Source: Ignavibacteria bacterium
GTDB taxonomy: Bacteria > Bacteroidota > Ignavibacteria > Tepidaquicellales > Tepidaquicellaceae
Length of the DNA: 64,000 nucleotides
Reading direction: 5' to 3'
NCBI GenBank assembly: GCA_016709315.1
Contig: JADJMZ010000004.1
Location: 1 to 64,000, forward strand
In this document: piece by piece, positions 20,398 to 28,697 of the stretch
Numbering within the stretch: position 1 is the stretch's first letter
How the letters are laid out: each line of letters starts with the position of its first letter
Program-made: the position numbers and the translations under genes
Notes under the pieces: model-generated
What the model saw: the letters and a program-made list of their open reading frames with translations, nothing else
Databases searched by the model: none
What the model was told of the DNA's origin: nothing

Positions 20398-20470
20398 TTG
20401 GCCGGTCAGCCCTCATCATTTTACCACCGTGGCGTTCTGACCCGGTTGGTTTCACATTTAAGTGAATCCT
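20398..20470 (-). promoter_or_regulatory. Candidate SAM-type riboswitch leader, copy 2 (MoxR operon)
   Basis: The minus strand reads GATTCACTTAAATGTGAAACC, then AACCGGGTCAG, CCACGGTGGTAAAATGATGA and GGGCTGACCGG. It matches the metK leader closely in TTCACTTAA-x-TGTGAAACCAACCG, in GGTGGTAA and in AATGATG-x-GGGC. Shared pairings are the TTCAC/GTGAA hairpin and ACC-A-ACC with GGTGGT; a GGTCAG/CTGACC pair is found only here. I see no intrinsic terminator after it. The ligand is inferred from the metK copy. Confidence 0.6.
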
Positions 20471-20606
20471 GATGACTAATTTTTATAATATTTTATTTAA
20501 TTATTAATTCACTTATAACATGAATTAATTTTTTTAATCTTCATTGCTTAAATGAATTCTGTCAGATTATCATATTTATTTACCATTAAAAATGTTTCAT
20601 GGCAAT

Positions 20607-21743
20607 TCATAAACTGTTCATTAAATTTTGCAAAATCTCATTGTCAGTTTGTTCCCACGGCAAATAAGATTTACCAAAATGCCCGTAAGCAGCCGTTCGG
20701 GTGTATATAGGATTTTTCAAATTTAGTTTGTTTATTATTCCATCAGGAGTAAAATCAAACAATCGGATAATCAAATCCGAAATTCTATTGTCGCTGATTT
20801 TTCCAGTGCCGTGAGTATTCACAAAGACAGAAGTCGGATCAGCAACTCCAATTGCATAAGACAACTGTATGGTGCACCTGTCAGCAAGTTTGGAAGCTAC
20901 TATATGCCTGGCAGCATATCGCGCTGCATAAGCTCCTGAGCGGTCAACCTTGCTGGGATCTTTTCCTGAAAATGCGCCGCCGCCGTGTGGACAGCTGCCT
21001 CCGTATGTGTCCACTATTATTTTTCTGCCGGTCAGTCCTGTGTCACCGTGAGGACCTCCGACTGTAAAACTCCCGGAAGGGTTAATAAAATATTCCGGGG
21101 AACTGCCGGGTAAATATACTTCCAGAACAGGAGTGATTATTTTTTCGATTGCAAATTCCCTTATTGTGTCCTGAGTAACATCCGATTTATGCTGAGTGGA
21201 AAGAACAACCTTCTCAATTCTTACCGGCTTATCATTTTCATAAAAAACCGTCACCTGAGATTTTGCATCAGGTAAAAGCCAATTTATGCTTCCGTCTTTT
21301 CTTAATTCACTTTGTCTTTCAACAATTTTGTGAGCAAGCATTATAGGAAGAGGCATAAGTTCTTTAGTTTCATTGCAGGCATAACCAAACATCAGACCCT
21401 GATCTCCGGCTCCACCATTTGATACTGCTTTATTGATCTCGTTTGATTGCTGGTGCAGATAGTTTATGTATTCTGCTTTGTTTAAATCGAATCCGGCTGA
21501 CTCATCAGTATATCCGATGTTTTTTATTGTTTCTTTTGCAACGGATACAGCATCTATTTGCGCTGCAGAATTAACCTCTCCTGCAATTATAAGATGTCCT
21601 GAAGTTATAAGACATTCACAGGCAACTTTTGCGTCCGGATCAATTCTTAAATACTCATCAAGTATTGAATCTGAGATCTGATCGGCTGCTTTATCCGGGT
21701 GTCCTTCTGAAACTGATTCGCTGGTAAATTGAAAATTTGGCAT
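20607..21743 (-). CDS. metK: S-adenosylmethionine synthetase (methionine adenosyltransferase)
   Basis: Makes SAM from methionine and ATP. I start it at ATG 21743 (MPNFQFTSESVSEGHPDK), giving 378 residues, the usual length; the open frame further upstream is leader sequence. All signature motifs are present: GHPDK, GAGDQGLMFGYACNET, LPDAKSQVTV, GGPHGDTGLTGRKIIVDTYG, HGGGAFSGKDPSKVDRSGAY and AAYGHFG. A structured leader with terminator lies in front. The divergent paralogue downstream lacks several of these residues. Confidence 0.97.
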   Translation of the reverse strand: MPNFQFTSESVSEGHPDKAADQISDSILDEYLRIDPDAKVACECLITSGHLIIAGEVNSAAQIDAVSVAKETIKNIGYTDESAGFDLNKAEYINYLHQQSNEINKAVSNGGAGDQGLMFGYACNETKELMPLPIMLAHKIVERQSELRKDGSINWLLPDAKSQVTVFYENDKPVRIEKVVLSTQHKSDVTQDTIREFAIEKIITPVLEVYLPGSSPEYFINPSGSFTVGGPHGDTGLTGRKIIVDTYGGSCPHGGGAFSGKDPSKVDRSGAYAARYAARHIVASKLADRCTIQLSYAIGVADPTSVFVNTHGTGKISDNRISDLIIRLFDFTPDGIINKLNLKNPIYTRTAAYGHFGKSYLPWEQTDNEILQNLMNSL

Positions 21744-21813
21744 GATGTTAAATTTATTTAATTTTATAAAATTTTTAACATCAGGAAAACTCAGTGCGGA
21801 TTGACGGTGAAAT

Positions 21814-21864
21814 GAAAAACCCCCATTTTTAATAAAACCTTCCGGTTTCAAAAAATGGGGGCTT
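21814..21864 (-). terminator. Intrinsic terminator in the metK leader
   Basis: On the minus strand GCCCCCATTTTTTGAAACC, a loop, then TTAAAAATGGGGGTTTTTC. The stem pairs 21820-21830 with 21851-21861 and is followed by a U run. It lies between the aptamer-like block and the metK start, so it works as an attenuator. Confidence 0.85.
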
Positions 21865-21871
21865 TTATTTT

Positions 21872-21960
21872 GACTCACCATAATTGCAGGTTCGCCCCCA
21901 TCATTCTTACCACCGCGGTGTCCTTTACACTCGGTTGGTTTCACACTTAAGTGAATCTCG
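21872..21960 (-). promoter_or_regulatory. Candidate SAM-type riboswitch aptamer, copy 1 (metK)
   Basis: The minus-strand RNA reads GAUUCACUUAAGUGUGAAACC, then AACCGAGUGUAAAGGACACC, GCGGUGGUAAGAAUGAUGGG and GGCGAACCUGC. Visible pairings: GAUUCAC (21951-21957) with GUGAGUC (21872-21878) as a closing helix; ACC-A-ACC with GGUGGU; and GUGU with ACAC inside. The segment AUGGGGGC is an exact complement of GCCCCCAU in the terminator's 5' arm, an antiterminator switch. It does not match the SAM-I, SAM-II or SAM-III consensus as I know them. The Chlorobi-specific SAM-Chlorobi motif, known upstream of metK and ahcY, is the first candidate. Confidence 0.7.
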
Positions 21961-22253
21961 ATGTTAAATCAAATTAACAAATTGCAAAATTAAAATCAAT
22001 CAGGTTTTATTTCCGAAATTTTTAATCGGATTTCATCATGAACTAAACAACGCGGGTTAATAAAAAAATAGGTTATTGCCTCATTAAAATGTAAACATAA
22101 AATTTAATAATAAATGTTTATTGCATTCTGAAGAAGTCAGATTTTGATAAGTTTGAACTCTGTTTCATGATTTTCTTAACATATTTCGTTTATTCGAATT
22201 TTGATATCTGTATGTAGTTGATGGATAGATCAACATCAAAGGCAACGAAAACT

Positions 22254-22514
22254 TTATTCTACTTCAGGTTTATTTTTTTGCAGTAAATTTTTCTTCTTTG
22301 GAGTAAGATCTATTCTGATTAAATCAAGAATTTTGATTATCTCATGTTCATCTTTTAACTTATTCGCATTAATTAATTTATAATAACAACTGTTGCTGAT
22401 AGTTTTTTCATGTGTCGGGTAGAGACGCCCAATTTGGGCGTCTCTACCATAGGCGTCCCAGCGTTGGACATCTGCATCGAACGCCCAATTCATTTTTTCA
22501 AATATTAATTTCAA
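22254..22514 (-). CDS. Small open frame, doubtful
   Basis: 86 codons. The first third is created by a palindromic repeat and its flank (22410-22500); the rest (KTISNSCYYKLINANKLKDE and on) is Lys/Asn-rich and not recognised. It may be the tail of a small gene interrupted by the repeat, or not a gene. Confidence 0.2.
   Translation of the reverse strand: MKLIFEKMNWAFDADVQRWDAYGRDAQIGRLYPTHEKTISNSCYYKLINANKLKDEHEIIKILDLIRIDLTPKKKNLLQKNKPEVE
22418..22448. repeat. Perfect 31-bp palindrome GGTAGAGACGCCC / GGGCGTCTCTACC
   Basis: Perfect inverted repeat with an AAATT-like centre, followed by a less regular GGCGTCCCAGCGTT flank. GC-rich against an AT-rich background; REP-like. It lies inside the 22254-22514 open frame. 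Confidence 0.75.
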
Positions 22515-22586
22515 TAATTAAATCCTGTGAAACATAAAACATTCTGAATCAGTATTTATAATTAATTATATAAATTAAATTTTATC

Positions 22587-23320
22587 ATGAACAGAGAAGA
22601 ATTACTTTCGGAAATTTTAAAGGAACTTAAATCTTACCCGCAGGTAAACCTTATTGCGGAAGGCGGCGCTAAGGCGTTTAACCGTTATGATGAATTGTCT
22701 GATATTGATCTGATGGTGGATGCTGAGGACGGAACTATTGAAGAGACGGTGAAGATGTTTGAAAATTTTATGAATGAGATTGCGGGTATCAGCTTGGTGT
22801 ACATCGTTACAGAAAAGAAAGATCATCAGCATAAATTCTATAAACTAAAAGGCACAGATAAATTTTCAATTGTTGATCTTTTTATTGTAGAAAGATCAAA
22901 CCCTGTCAAGGAACTTGAAAAGCATATTCACGGAAACTTGTAATTCACTATGACAGATACAGTTACATGAATGAACAGAAATTCGATAAGAATTGTTTCG
23001 GAAAAAATAATGCATTCCGATTAAAATCAAAAAATGTATTCGGTTTCTTTCAGTATCAGATCGAGAAAGAGATAATTAGAGGGCGCTATATAGATGCGCT
23101 TGCATATTATTTTGATCTTACTTTAAAGCCGCTTATAAGATCATTAAGGATCAAATACAATCCGGTTCATTATAATTTTGAATTTAGATATTTGTATGAC
23201 GAATTTCCCGTGAACATCGTTAAGGAAATTGAAGCCCTCCTGAGTATCAGAGATATTGATCTGAAGAAAAAGCATAAGATGGCGATTGATATTTATAACA
23301 GAGAGTTCGGTAAAAACTGA
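22587..23320 (+). CDS. Nucleotidyltransferase-domain protein (one frameshift)
   Basis: Two frames join into about 244 residues. The N-terminal half has the polymerase-beta-type nucleotidyltransferase pattern GGAKAFNRYDELSDIDLMVD, with the DxD metal pair. The second half (YMNEQKFDKNCFGKNNAFRL to FGKN) is helical and matches the C-terminal extension seen in stand-alone members. The break lies near 22940, where TTGTAATTC needs one extra T to read FVIHYDRYSY. Substrate unknown; relatives modify small molecules such as aminoglycosides or act as toxin-system nucleotidyltransferases. The gene is isolated on the plus strand. Confidence 0.75.
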
Positions 23321-23729
23321 CTGCGATATACTCTCATTGGTTTTACATTTATTCTCCAAAGTTGAATTTATGCTTTTCTGCTATATACCTGATTTGAATT
23401 TTCAGATCATGTTAACGCTACGGATAGTCTGATAAAATTAATTTATCCCAATTTATGCGATTTTGAATTTCCTGAATGCACCCTCACAGGAGGTTCATAA
23501 ATATATTTACAATTCCCTGATGAATCTTCCGGCATTTTATCAGGGATTAAGGGAATATCTCTAAATTACTTCAATGGAATCTTTAAATTTTTTTAACTTT
23601 ATCGTGAGTTGTAGAATAGATCTTTGATTAACCCGGCTAAATATTTTAAACATTTTCTTTAGATTTACTCAGTTTTATAGATTATATGGAAATTCTGATT
23701 GATCTGTAAATTTTTCTGAGTTACTCACT
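23321..23729. other. Intergenic region without recognisable gene
   Basis: AT-rich. Only short frames; a CCCTGATGAAT...ATCAGGGATTAAGGG imperfect palindrome near 23514-23552 could end transcription of the nucleotidyltransferase gene. Nothing else is supported. Confidence 0.4.
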
Positions 23730-24110
23730 TTTCTCAATGCCCGTTCATTTTTTTCTCACCGCGCTCACTCACTTTTTCACGCCTCACTCTCTTTTTGGTG
23801 GCTCACTCCTTTTCTCGGTAGCTCACTCCTCTTTTTCCCTTGGCTCACTCACTTTTTCTTGGGCTCACTCACTTTTTTCGTAAGCTCATTCCTTTTTCCT
23901 CTTGGCTCGCACACTTTTTTCTTAGCTCACTCACTTTTCGGTGGCTCACTCACTTTTTTTCCAGTGGCTCACTCACTTTTTTCTAGCCTCATTCACTTTC
24001 CCGTAGCTCGCTCACTTTTTCTCGGTAGCTCACTCACTTTTTCAGGTAGCTCATTCACTTTTTCCGGAAGCTCTATCACTTTTTCCGGATGCTCATTCAC
24101 TTTTTCTTAC
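23730..24110. repeat. Degenerate tandem array of GCTCACTCACTTTTTC
   Basis: About 18 units of roughly 18-23 bp, each GCTCA(C/T)TCACTTTTT plus a few variable bases, often CGGTA or TTG. Unit length drifts. The 23859-24155 open frame (Leu/Phe/Ser repeats) is made of the array and has no other coding sign. Confidence 0.9.
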
Positions 24111-24234
24111 GTCTTGTTAACTTTAACTAACTGTTCATATATTTTTATTAATTAATTCAAAATTTATTTTTTTGTTTACTCAATCAATCTTTCCTGAGCA
24201 AAACAATTCACATAAAAAATCTCTGTTCACGACA

Positions 24235-24375
24235 AAATTTTCTGAAGAGAATTTCCCGCAGATGACCGCAGAATTTTCACGCAGAATTTCGCAGAAACAA
24301 GATTATTAAATAGATTATTTGCGTAAATCTGCGAATTTTTTCTGCGAATATCTGCGAGATAATATTTTTGTCTTG
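24235..24375. repeat. MITE-like CGCAGA repeat, copy B
   Basis: Near-identical to 8503-8645: CGCAGATGACCGCAGAATTT, CAGAAACAAGATTATTAAAT, and a terminal ATATCTGCGAGA. Both copies continue into TGTACCAA-like flanks, so the element may extend slightly beyond the inverted ends. Confidence 0.8.
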
Positions 24376-24519
24376 TACCAAAACAAAAAAATATTCACAA
24401 AAAAATTTGCATTTTAAAATTAACATTCGTAAATTTGTAGAACTACAATCACGGAATTTTTTAATCAATTCAAAAAAGGTGATAATCTAACTTAAAAAAT
24501 AATGACAAGTTTTAATATT

Positions 24520-24634
24520 AAAATATCAGTCATCGCTGTTAAAGCTCCTGTATCTGCGGGAGTGGATTGCAGTTTTTATCCGTGGTTAAACCGGAGGCAT
24601 ATAGATTAGCGCCGGTCAATAACAAGTTTTCAGA
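24520..24634 (+). promoter_or_regulatory. Structured leader with antiterminator, upstream of ABC exporter
   Basis: The RNA contains CUCC(UGUAUCUGC)GGGAG and ACCGG...CCGGU stems. The segment AUCCGUGGUU (24578-24587) can pair over ten positions with AACCGCGGAU (24635-24644), the 5' arm of the following terminator. That mutual exclusion is the hallmark of a transcription attenuator or riboswitch. I cannot match it to a known aptamer class; it lacks the T-box sequence. Confidence 0.6.
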
Positions 24635-24672
24635 AACCGCGGATACATAAAAGTATTCGCGGTTTTTTTTTG
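24635..24672 (+). terminator. Intrinsic terminator in the ABC exporter leader
   Basis: AACCGCGGATAC, loop ATAAAA, GTATTCGCGGTT, followed by a T run of about nine. It sits 26 bp before the ATG of the first exporter gene, so it can only act as an attenuator. Confidence 0.88.
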
Positions 24673-24697
24673 TACAAAATTTATCTTAAAGAATTAT

Positions 24698-26548
24698 ATG
24701 CGTTATTTAAAAAAATTATTACAGATACTGGGAAAATGGAAATCATATTATATTTTATCAGCTGTCTTACTGATAATTTCTATTTTCATCCGGATGCTGC
24801 AGCCGAAAATACTGCAGATCACTGTAGACAAAGTGATTGTATATTTTCAGAGCGGGGGAAAAATTAATATTATTCCTGAAGACTCCATTACAAAATTTTT
24901 ATATTCAATACTGCCTGAATTGAAAATGGATAATCTGAGTATAATATTAATTTCTCTCAGCGGAATATTCATTGTTATTTCTTTACTGAGAGGATTATTC
25001 GCATTTTCATCAACAGCAATAACAGCATCCTCGACTGAAAAAGCGATCAAAGAGCTGAGAGACAGATTGTTTTCGCATATACAGGCATTGCCAATTGCAT
25101 ACCATTCAAAAACACCGACCGGTGAATTGATTCAAAGATGCACCGGAGATGTAGAGACTCTGAGGAAATTTGCAGCGACACAGGTAGTGGAAGTCGTGAG
25201 AATGAGCGCTTTATTCCTCGGAGCTTTTATAATGATGGCTTCAATTAATCTGACTTATTCACTCATAGCAATTACATTTATTCCGGTAATAGCAATCGGT
25301 TCTTTATTGTTTTTTAAAAAAGAAAGAATCATCTGGGCGGAGCATGAAAAGAAACAGGATCAGCTTTCAATAACTGTTCAGGAGAATTTATCGGGAATAA
25401 GAGTTGTGAAAGCATTTGCAAAAGAGAATTTTGAGATTGATAAATTCACAAAACAGAATGAGGAAAAAAGAGTCTGGGGTTTAAAACTTTTAAAACTTCA
25501 CAGAATATTTTATCCCTCTTCGGATTTCTTAATACATTTCCAGATTGCAGTTTCAGTTTTTGCAGGAGGATATTTTGTTTTGCATAATCAATTATCAGTA
25601 GGCGAATATACTGCATTCTATTCATACTCAATGCTTGTAGCATGGCCAATGAGGAGACTGGGACAGTTAGTAAGCGAACTGGGAATGACAACAATTGCAA
25701 TTGACAGATTATTTTCTATTCTTGATTCTGAACAGGAAGATTACAAAGGTGAGGATCTTAAGGATAAAAAACTTAAAGGTGAAATCGAGTTTAAAGACGT
25801 CACCTTTAATTATGACGAGAATGAAAAGCACAGAGTATTGAACGGCATTAGTTTTAAAATAAGAGCCGGTGAGAAAATAGCATTACTCGGTCCGACCGGT
25901 GCAGGTAAGACAACTATAATTTCTTTGCTGATGAGATTCTTTGATCCTGACAGCGGTAAAATACTTATAGACGGAAAAGATATTAAGAGTTATTCAAAAG
26001 AATATCTGAGAAGCAGATTCGGAGTTGTATTGCAGAAGCCGTTTTTATTTTCCACTACAATTAAAAACAACATTGCTTATGCAAACCCTGATTCTCATTT
26101 GGACGAAATAATAGAAGCGGCAAGAGCTGCCAACATTCATGATATAATTACAGAGGTATTTCCGGATTCGTATGAAACAATTGTCGGTGAAAAAGGAGTT
26201 ACGCTTTCAGGCGGACAGAAGCAAAGAGTGACAATTGCAAGAACACTCATGAAAGATCCGGACATACTTATATTTGATGATTCGACTTCATCAGTAGATT
26301 CCGAAACTGAATTTGAGATTCAGAAAGCTATGAGAAATTTAATGCAGGGAAAGACAGCTTTTATTATAGCGCACAGAATTACATCCATTCAGGATTGCGA
26401 CAGGATAATAGTTCTGGACAAAGGAAATATAATAGAAGAAGGAACGCATGAAGAATTGATCGGGCATGAGGGCTTTTACAAAAAGATCTATGATATACAG
26501 ATCTCAATAGAAGAAGAAATAAAAGCTGAAACAGTAAATTCAATCTAA
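24698..26548 (+). CDS. ABC exporter half-transporter, subunit with degenerate ATP site
   Basis: 616 residues: six membrane helices in the first 320 residues, then the nucleotide-binding domain. Walker A is GPTGAGKTT (about 397), signature LSGGQKQR (about 502), Walker B LIFDDSTSSVD (about 524), H-loop IIAHR. The residue after the Walker B Asp is Asp instead of the catalytic Glu. This is the known sign of the non-hydrolysing site in heterodimeric exporters of the TM287/288, LmrCD and BmrCD type. Start at 24698 (MRYLKKLLQILGKW), after an attenuator leader. The partner follows 80 bp downstream. The substrate (lipid, drug or peptide) is not shown. Confidence 0.92.
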   Translation: MRYLKKLLQILGKWKSYYILSAVLLIISIFIRMLQPKILQITVDKVIVYFQSGGKINIIPEDSITKFLYSILPELKMDNLSIILISLSGIFIVISLLRGLFAFSSTAITASSTEKAIKELRDRLFSHIQALPIAYHSKTPTGELIQRCTGDVETLRKFAATQVVEVVRMSALFLGAFIMMASINLTYSLIAITFIPVIAIGSLLFFKKERIIWAEHEKKQDQLSITVQENLSGIRVVKAFAKENFEIDKFTKQNEEKRVWGLKLLKLHRIFYPSSDFLIHFQIAVSVFAGGYFVLHNQLSVGEYTAFYSYSMLVAWPMRRLGQLVSELGMTTIAIDRLFSILDSEQEDYKGEDLKDKKLKGEIEFKDVTFNYDENEKHRVLNGISFKIRAGEKIALLGPTGAGKTTIISLLMRFFDPDSGKILIDGKDIKSYSKEYLRSRFGVVLQKPFLFSTTIKNNIAYANPDSHLDEIIEAARAANIHDIITEVFPDSYETIVGEKGVTLSGGQKQRVTIARTLMKDPDILIFDDSTSSVDSETEFEIQKAMRNLMQGKTAFIIAHRITSIQDCDRIIVLDKGNIIEEGTHEELIGHEGFYKKIYDIQISIEEEIKAETVNSI

Positions 26549-26628
26549 GAAAGATTTTAAGATTTATTTTTATAAGAGAATAGTACATTGCAGATTGATG
26601 TTTAACAATAAATTTTTAAAATAGAATT

Positions 26629-28482
26629 ATGAGTAAACTAAAAGAAAAACGATTTAAAGAAAATGTTTCAGTATTTCCTTTTCTGAAAAGACTTTTTTCA
26701 TACACTTTTAAATACAAAAACTGGATGAAAGGATTTATTTTCTTTGTGCTGATGGTGACATTAGTTGAAGCGGTCACGCCTCTGGTCTGGCTGAATCTGC
26801 TTGATAATGCTATAGTGCCGTTGGTTGAAAAATATAAAGATTTTTATGCGAAGGGGATAAATCCTGAAGTTGATCTCTCTCATCTCACAAAGTATGCAAT
26901 GATGTTAATCGGATTAGGAGCGGTTTTAGCGGGTTCTGTATTTATGTTCATCAATTTTGCAGGAAGGATTCAGGAATATGTTATGTATGACATCAGGCAG
27001 GAATTGTTCAAAAAGCTGCAGGAGCTTTCATTTTCATTTTATGATACAACTGCAGTCGGATGGCTGATGACAAGAATCACTTCCGATACAAACAAAGTTA
27101 CGGAATTAATTTCGTGGGGATTTATAGAATGCGTATGGGGATTCGGGATGATATTCTTTTGTCTGATCTCTATGTTCATATACAGCTGGAAACTTGCATT
27201 GATAGTAACTCTTACGATACCTGTACTGACATTAATTTCAATTAAGATCAGAAAGCTGATACTGAGATATTCCAGAGAATCCAGGAGATATAACAGCGAG
27301 CTGACTGCAACTTACAACGAACACATCACGGGAGTGGAAGTCAATAAAAGCATGGTTCAGGAAAGCAGGGCGAGTGAGGAATTTGAATCCTTAAGCGAAA
27401 AGATGAGAGAAGCATCATTTAAGTCTTCATATTTTATGGCTCTTTATCAGCCACTTGTAATATTCATCGGATCAATAGCCGCTGCTTTGGTAATTTATTA
27501 CGGAGGAAATATGGCTATAACTTTTCCTCCGGAAATAACAGTAGGTTTACTGGCGGCATTTTTTTTCTATGCGACTTTAATTTATGAGCCGATACTCGAC
27601 ATATCAAATTTTTATTCTCAGGCGCAGGGCTGCATTTCAGCCGGAGAGAGAATTTTTTCTTTAATTGATACTGAACCAACTATCAAAGACAGGGACGGCG
27701 CAGGTTCATTTGATAAAATAAAAGGTGAAATAGAATTTGATAATGTTTCTTTTTCTTATGAAAAAGATAAGCCGGTTTTAAATAAAGTAAATTTAAAAAT
27801 TAAAGAAGGACAATCAATAGCTCTGGTAGGTGAAACCGGAGGCGGGAAATCAACAATAATAAATCTGATATGCAGATTTTATGAACCAACGGGAGGAGTT
27901 ATAAAAATTGACGGTATAAATTATCTTGACAACACAATGGAAAGCTTAAGAAATAAGCTTGGAGTGGTTTTGCAGACACCGCATCTTTTTTCAGGAAGCA
28001 TCAGAGATAATATCAGATACGGAAGAGATGACGCTACAGAAGAAGAAATCACAGAATCTCTCAAACTGATAGGAGGCGATGATTTCATTGAAAGATTAGA
28101 TGAAGAAGTAGGCGAAGGCGGAGATAAACTATCATTGGGAGAAAGGCAAATGGTTTCATTTGCAAGAGCAGTGCTGGCTAATCCGCGGATATTCATAATG
28201 GATGAAGCAACTTCGTCAGTTGATACTTTATCGGAAGCAAAGATACAGATCGGAATTCACGAAATGATAAAAGGAAGAACTTCGATCATAATCGCTCACA
28301 GACTTTCGACTATAAAAAACTGCGACAGAATACTGGTAGTTAAAAGAGGAGAAATAATAGAAGACGGAAGCCATTATGAACTTATGCTGAAGAAAGGATT
28401 TTATTATAGTTTATATACAAGACAGTTGAGAGAGCAGAGAGAAAATGAGATAATGAAGACTGTTGATTTTGTTGTACCCTGA
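26629..28482 (+). CDS. ABC exporter half-transporter, partner subunit
   Basis: 617 residues with an exporter-type membrane domain (about 35-345) and nucleotide-binding domain. Walker A is GETGGGKST (about 401), Walker B FIMDEATSSVD with the catalytic Glu (about 521), H-loop IIAHRLS. Its signature is LSLGERQ rather than LSGGQ. In a dimer this altered signature would face the degenerate Walker B of the upstream subunit, leaving one competent ATP site. That complementary pattern supports a heterodimer with the gene upstream. A short extracellular insertion (YKDFYAKGINPEVDLSH) follows the first helix. Confidence 0.92.
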   Translation: MSKLKEKRFKENVSVFPFLKRLFSYTFKYKNWMKGFIFFVLMVTLVEAVTPLVWLNLLDNAIVPLVEKYKDFYAKGINPEVDLSHLTKYAMMLIGLGAVLAGSVFMFINFAGRIQEYVMYDIRQELFKKLQELSFSFYDTTAVGWLMTRITSDTNKVTELISWGFIECVWGFGMIFFCLISMFIYSWKLALIVTLTIPVLTLISIKIRKLILRYSRESRRYNSELTATYNEHITGVEVNKSMVQESRASEEFESLSEKMREASFKSSYFMALYQPLVIFIGSIAAALVIYYGGNMAITFPPEITVGLLAAFFFYATLIYEPILDISNFYSQAQGCISAGERIFSLIDTEPTIKDRDGAGSFDKIKGEIEFDNVSFSYEKDKPVLNKVNLKIKEGQSIALVGETGGGKSTIINLICRFYEPTGGVIKIDGINYLDNTMESLRNKLGVVLQTPHLFSGSIRDNIRYGRDDATEEEITESLKLIGGDDFIERLDEEVGEGGDKLSLGERQMVSFARAVLANPRIFIMDEATSSVDTLSEAKIQIGIHEMIKGRTSIIIAHRLSTIKNCDRILVVKRGEIIEDGSHYELMLKKGFYYSLYTRQLREQRENEIMKTVDFVVP

Positions 28483-28493
28483 AAACTGAAGTT

Positions 28494-28592
28494 TATAGAG
28501 TGTGTAGAGTGTATAGAGTGTGTGGAGTGTGTGGAGTGTGTAGAGTGTTTAGAGTGTGTAGAGTGTGTGGAGTGTTTGGAGTGTTTGGAGTT
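28494..28592. repeat. 9-bp tandem repeat (GTGTAGAGT)
   Basis: About eleven copies of GTGT(A/G)GAGT with A/G and G/T variants directly after the exporter operon. No coding potential; a simple-sequence tract in the gap before the peptidase gene. Confidence 0.9.
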
Positions 28593-28697
28593 GATGTGAT
28601 TTCAACTTTAATTTTTAATTAAGTATTTTTATCGTAAAAAATAAATTTTAAATAAATTCATAAATAAATTCATTAAGAAAACAAGAGGAAAAACAAA

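Noticed and set aside
20330..20455. 42-residue N-terminal extension of the MoxR protein
   Set aside because: It lies in the leader shared with metK; the open frame there is accidental.
21744..21944. 67-residue N-terminal extension of MetK
   Set aside because: The open frame coincides with the structured leader and terminator; canonical MetK starts at the MPNFQFTSES Met at 21743.
20398..21960. SAM-I (S-box), SAM-II or SAM-III riboswitch
   Set aside because: None of their consensus words are present; the block only shares the gene context. SAM-Chlorobi remains open.
23730..24110. CRISPR array
   Set aside because: Units are 18-23 bp and direct, with only a few variable bases between them; no 25-40 bp spacers, no cas genes.
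24520..24672. T-box leader
   Set aside because: An ACCGCG word occurs, but the preceding TGG and a specifier-loop layout are missing, and the downstream genes are exporters.
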